Source of the DNA: JBBPYR01 sp038199755 | Lineage (GTDB): Bacteria > Chloroflexota > Ktedonobacteria > Ktedonobacterales > Ktedonobacteraceae | Direction: 5' to 3' | NCBI GenBank assembly: GCA_038199755.1 | Contig: JBBPYR010000021.1 | Coordinates: 1-9,464, forward strand | DNA: 9,464 nt | Position numbers and translations under genes: made by a program | Notes under the pieces: model-generated | Databases searched by the model: none | Seen by the model: the letters and a program-made list of their open reading frames with translations, nothing else | Told to the model about the DNA's origin: nothing | Shown here: positions 6,872 to 9,464 of the stretch, in pieces | Layout of the letters: every line of letters starts with the position of its first letter | Numbering within the stretch: position 1 is the first letter of the stretch

Positions 6872-9319
6872 TCAAACCGGGGGTTGCGGTGTACTACACG
6901 CCTTTGCGCTGCCCACGCTGGTAGGTTTCAGCGTAAACGTGGTGTCTTGCTCCAGCACACCAGCGAAATGCATGCCAGCGGTGCTCAATTGCGTACAAGT
7001 AGAGGTGTCAGGCAACATAGGCAGCACTGTCAGGTCTACCGAGGGGAACGTACCCGCTTGCCGTTGGATCAGCAATTGATAGGAGTGCTGGCTGGTCTGG
7101 TTGATTGGCGGCACATACCAGGAAACGGTGGCGGTCATGGTGCAGTTTTTAGGAACGACGATATAGCCAGCAAACATAGCCCGTTGCGGCTCATCGCTGC
7201 TCACGTTCGTCGGCCCCCCAATGCTATCCAAGGGATGCCACGCACCTGTGTAGGGGTCGCCGAGCATGGGTGCCGACGCACCTGCCAGATAACCACTCTG
7301 TGGGCAAACCAGTTCTTGCCCTGGATACACACCATTCGCATCACAGGCCACCAGCGGACCACCACAGAGCGGTTGGCCCGTATCAAAACCCGTTCCCCAC
7401 AACAAATGCGCGGATGGCGGCACATAGATACGCACATAGTCACGATAGGTGTCCAGACCATAGACTGGACCAACTTGTGTATAGGCGAGGCGCAACTGCA
7501 TCACGTGTGTTGCGCCCCCCTGCGCATTTAACGTCACAGTATCATGCATGCTAGTGCGTACATACTGCGAAGCCTTGTTCGCACTGACATTCGCCTGCAC
7601 AACATACAGGCCATCATGCGTGGTGGCACGATCAAGCTGGCCCGCGAAGCCATACTGTGTGAGCGCATCCTCTAATTGCTGGTTGCTGAAATACATCTGC
7701 AAATCTCGCGTCTGTAAATCATGGGGCAGCTCACGCACAATCGCCAGCAACTCGCTAGGCGTGGCGTGGCGCACACGATCTAACAGGGTACGCGCAACCA
7801 GAGCCGTAAACCGTTTGCGGTCTGACGTTGATTTGTCACCGGCCTGCACCTGCAACTGTTTAGCAATACCGGCATTGTCTAACTGATAATAGTGCAAGCG
7901 ATTTTCCAGGTTTTGCGCTGTGATCGTGTCATGATACTCCGGCAGTTGGATGGGACCCAGAATCTGTAACATATGCTCGATTAAAAAAGGCGTGAACACA
8001 ATCACCCCATCCACCTTACGATTGACTTCCTGCTTGTATTGCTGAATAGCGATTTGCGCTGAGGTGGGAAAGTCGGCGGAAAGGTTAGAGTCACGCAGCC
8101 CCCAGTTCGCAAAGGGCCACCATGAACGATAGGCATTAGGAGCCAGCTGATCGGTTGTTGGGCTATTACTGGCGTATTCTATCAGTGAAATGTCGCGCAA
8201 GGAAAAAGGCGCGACCCGCCCACCGTTTATCTGTAACTCACCGTACTGCCCCGTAAATCCGCCCGTTGGCCGCAATTCAGCACGATCCATCGTCTGCACC
8301 AGAAACGTACGTGGAGCATTGACACCGAGCAGCCAGCCCATGGGCGTAAGCAGCGCACGTACCTGCGTAAGCCCTGCTTCCACCTGTGGCAGGAGCTGCA
8401 ATGCCTGGCTCACCTGCGTCTGTTGGTGCTCACTGATGAGACTGCTGGGAAGAGACTGCAATGACAAATCGCGGCTTTGCAGTTGAATATCGTCCAGATA
8501 CGGCAAAATAGCATCAAGCGTATTGCCAATAATGGTGAGGTCATTTTGCGTAATCAGCTGGGGTTGTAGGGATTGCGTGGACGTTGTGGACGTTGTGTTA
8601 GCAAGCAATGGGCCACGCAATGATGGTGCCAGCACAATCATTGCCGCCACCAACGAAAGCCCCGTATTGCTGACATCAACGCCAATTTGACTGGCCGCAC
8701 GGGCCGTAATCACCTGCGAACGATACTGCGGCAGGTAGCGTGTCACCGTTTGAAGCAGTTGGCTGTGGTCGATGAGCGACTGCATTTCAATGAAGTCCGC
8801 GCGGGCCGCGTTCATTTGTTGCTTGGCCTGGGTAAGCTTGGCATTATCCAATGCGCTCGCGGGTTGCTCCTTCACGTTGGCAAAGATATCTTTCAGGGAA
8901 AGCAGATGATGCACACCATTGCTCGCGTGCGTTCGCAGTGCCGTATACGTGGTATAAGCGCGTATTCCTTCACCGGCCACGAGCACTAACGGTGCCGCAA
9001 TTGCCAGCAGGAGCAACAGCAGCAAGAGCGTAGAAACCAACCTTCGTGGTGCTGGTTGCGCTTTTTGCAGCTGGGGCAGGACAAGATCAGGAACTACCAT
9101 AGGGTCAAGGGGTATCGTCGTTTTTGCGCGTGCCTTCTTTGGCTCCTCAGAGGTAACAGCATCTAGCGGTGATGCCTCTACAAGAACAGACTCCCCAGGC
9201 TCCTTCCCTGTACCCATCGTTTCCTCTATATCCTCAGTTTGCTCTTGGAGAGGGAGAGGAACGATCTCTGGTCTAGTGTCTGCGGGTACAGAATCGTCTT
9301 CAGGTGAAGGGCTGGACAT
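6872..9319 (-). CDS. DUF4012-type single-pass membrane protein (815 aa), paralogue of the next gene
   Basis: Function unknown. Starting at 9319: acidic, proline-containing cytoplasmic tail (1-90), basic PRR at 91-93, a very leucine-rich membrane helix at about 94-117, then a large extracellular region. The DUF4012 core at 331-377 matches the downstream paralogue at 41 of 47 positions, including ELRPTGGFTG. NLSADFPTSA and VDGV blocks are also shared. The outer part has exactly six cysteines (652, 659, 672, 726, 775, 808), in the same contexts as the paralogue (LCGGP, NCTMT), suggesting three disulfides. The frame is open to 9412, but I chose the ATG at 9319: it follows AAGAGGT (9325-9331) at 5 bases, and the longer form would start upstream of the TATAAT box. 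Its N-terminus (MSSPSPED) also resembles the paralogue's (MSDSPPLP). TGA stop. Confidence 0.9.
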   Translation of the reverse strand: MSSPSPEDDSVPADTRPEIVPLPLQEQTEDIEETMGTGKEPGESVLVEASPLDAVTSEEPKKARAKTTIPLDPMVVPDLVLPQLQKAQPAPRRLVSTLLLLLLLLAIAAPLVLVAGEGIRAYTTYTALRTHASNGVHHLLSLKDIFANVKEQPASALDNAKLTQAKQQMNAARADFIEMQSLIDHSQLLQTVTRYLPQYRSQVITARAASQIGVDVSNTGLSLVAAMIVLAPSLRGPLLANTTSTTSTQSLQPQLITQNDLTIIGNTLDAILPYLDDIQLQSRDLSLQSLPSSLISEHQQTQVSQALQLLPQVEAGLTQVRALLTPMGWLLGVNAPRTFLVQTMDRAELRPTGGFTGQYGELQINGGRVAPFSLRDISLIEYASNSPTTDQLAPNAYRSWWPFANWGLRDSNLSADFPTSAQIAIQQYKQEVNRKVDGVIVFTPFLIEHMLQILGPIQLPEYHDTITAQNLENRLHYYQLDNAGIAKQLQVQAGDKSTSDRKRFTALVARTLLDRVRHATPSELLAIVRELPHDLQTRDLQMYFSNQQLEDALTQYGFAGQLDRATTHDGLYVVQANVSANKASQYVRTSMHDTVTLNAQGGATHVMQLRLAYTQVGPVYGLDTYRDYVRIYVPPSAHLLWGTGFDTGQPLCGGPLVACDANGVYPGQELVCPQSGYLAGASAPMLGDPYTGAWHPLDSIGGPTNVSSDEPQRAMFAGYIVVPKNCTMTATVSWYVPPINQTSQHSYQLLIQRQAGTFPSVDLTVLPMLPDTSTCTQLSTAGMHFAGVLEQDTTFTLKPTSVGSAKACSTPQPPV
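8577..8597. repeat. 9-bp tandem repeat inside the 815-aa gene
   Basis: GTGGACGTT occurs twice in a row (8577-8585, 8586-8594), followed by GTG. It encodes a Thr/Ser-rich stretch (NTTSTTSTQ) in the extracellular part, at a place where the paralogue differs. Likely a small slippage expansion in a tolerant loop. Confidence 0.7.
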
Positions 9320-9324
9320 ACATA

Positions 9325-9331
9325 ACCTCTT
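9325..9331 (-). promoter_or_regulatory. Ribosome binding site deciding the start of the 815-aa DUF4012 gene
   Basis: AAGAGGT on the minus strand, 5 bases before the ATG at 9317-9319. No comparable purine-rich site is as well placed for the upstream ATG at 9410-9412 (AAAGAGGTCAAATTGAAACC lies 8 bases or more beyond), and the -10 box at 9386-9391 falls between the two candidate starts. Confidence 0.7.
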
Positions 9332-9385
9332 ATTTTGCCATACATAGCAGCGAGTAGACAGGATAGATAGACATATCTCTATTCC

Positions 9386-9391
9386 ATTATA
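9386..9391 (-). promoter_or_regulatory. Perfect -10 box (TATAAT) of the first DUF4012 gene
   Basis: TATAAT on the minus strand, 66 bases before the chosen ATG. The -35 is poor: TTGGTG at 9407-9412 is 15 bases away and matches only TTG; TTGAAA at 9415-9420 is too far at 23 bases. The predicted start near 9379 gives a leader of about 60 bases. A weak -35 may mean an activator is needed. Confidence 0.5.
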
Positions 9392-9464
9392 TAACGTCAG
9401 GCTCAACACCAAGGTTTCAATTTGACCTCTTTACCCACCTCTCCAAAAGCGGCCACTACAAAAA

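Noticed and set aside
9421..9464. CtsR-like heat-shock operator (GGTCAAA) upstream of the first DUF4012 gene
   Set aside because: Only one GGTCAAA half is present; the other AGGT is followed by GGG and has the wrong spacing for the CtsR tandem heptad.

Overview
The window holds three large genes, all on the minus strand and read right to left, with little non-coding DNA between them. Base composition looks balanced, slightly GC-rich. Long DUF4012-type membrane proteins in tandem, next to a multidomain fusion of a CHAT domain with a Clp ATPase, suggest a Chloroflexota bacterium of the Ktedonobacteria kind. This is an inference from gene style; there is no rRNA or marker gene to prove it.

Layout in order of transcription. 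(1) At 9319-6872 is a single-pass membrane protein of about 815 residues with a large extracellular DUF4012-type region; a TATAAT box and a clear Shine-Dalgarno lie just upstream. (2) A 254-base gap (6618-6871) is crowded with short inverted repeats. (3) At 6617-3915 is a 900-residue paralogue of the first gene. The outer regions are closely similar and share six cysteines, but the cytoplasmic tail is different, with a 25-residue tandem repeat and a proline-rich linker. (4) A 190-base gap carries a near-consensus housekeeping promoter (TTGACA, 18 bases, TATACT). (5) At 3724-83 is a 1213-residue protein: an N-terminal CHAT caspase-like domain, a Clp N domain and two AAA+ modules of ClpC/ClpA type. 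(6) The left edge has a hairpin and T-run oriented to end a plus-strand transcript entering from outside the window, so a convergent neighbour is likely.

The two DUF4012 proteins are probably anchored in the membrane, with acidic tails inside and disulfide-bonded domains outside. Their function is unknown. The Clp-type protein is a cytoplasmic hexameric unfoldase by homology. Its CHAT domain has lost both catalytic residues (His to Pro229, Cys to Gln272), so it more likely senses or docks than cuts. The ATPase sites are intact, the regulatory M-domain is almost absent, and a ClpP-docking-like loop is present in altered form. A functional link between the unfoldase and the surface proteins is possible only by proximity; the unfoldase has its own promoter.
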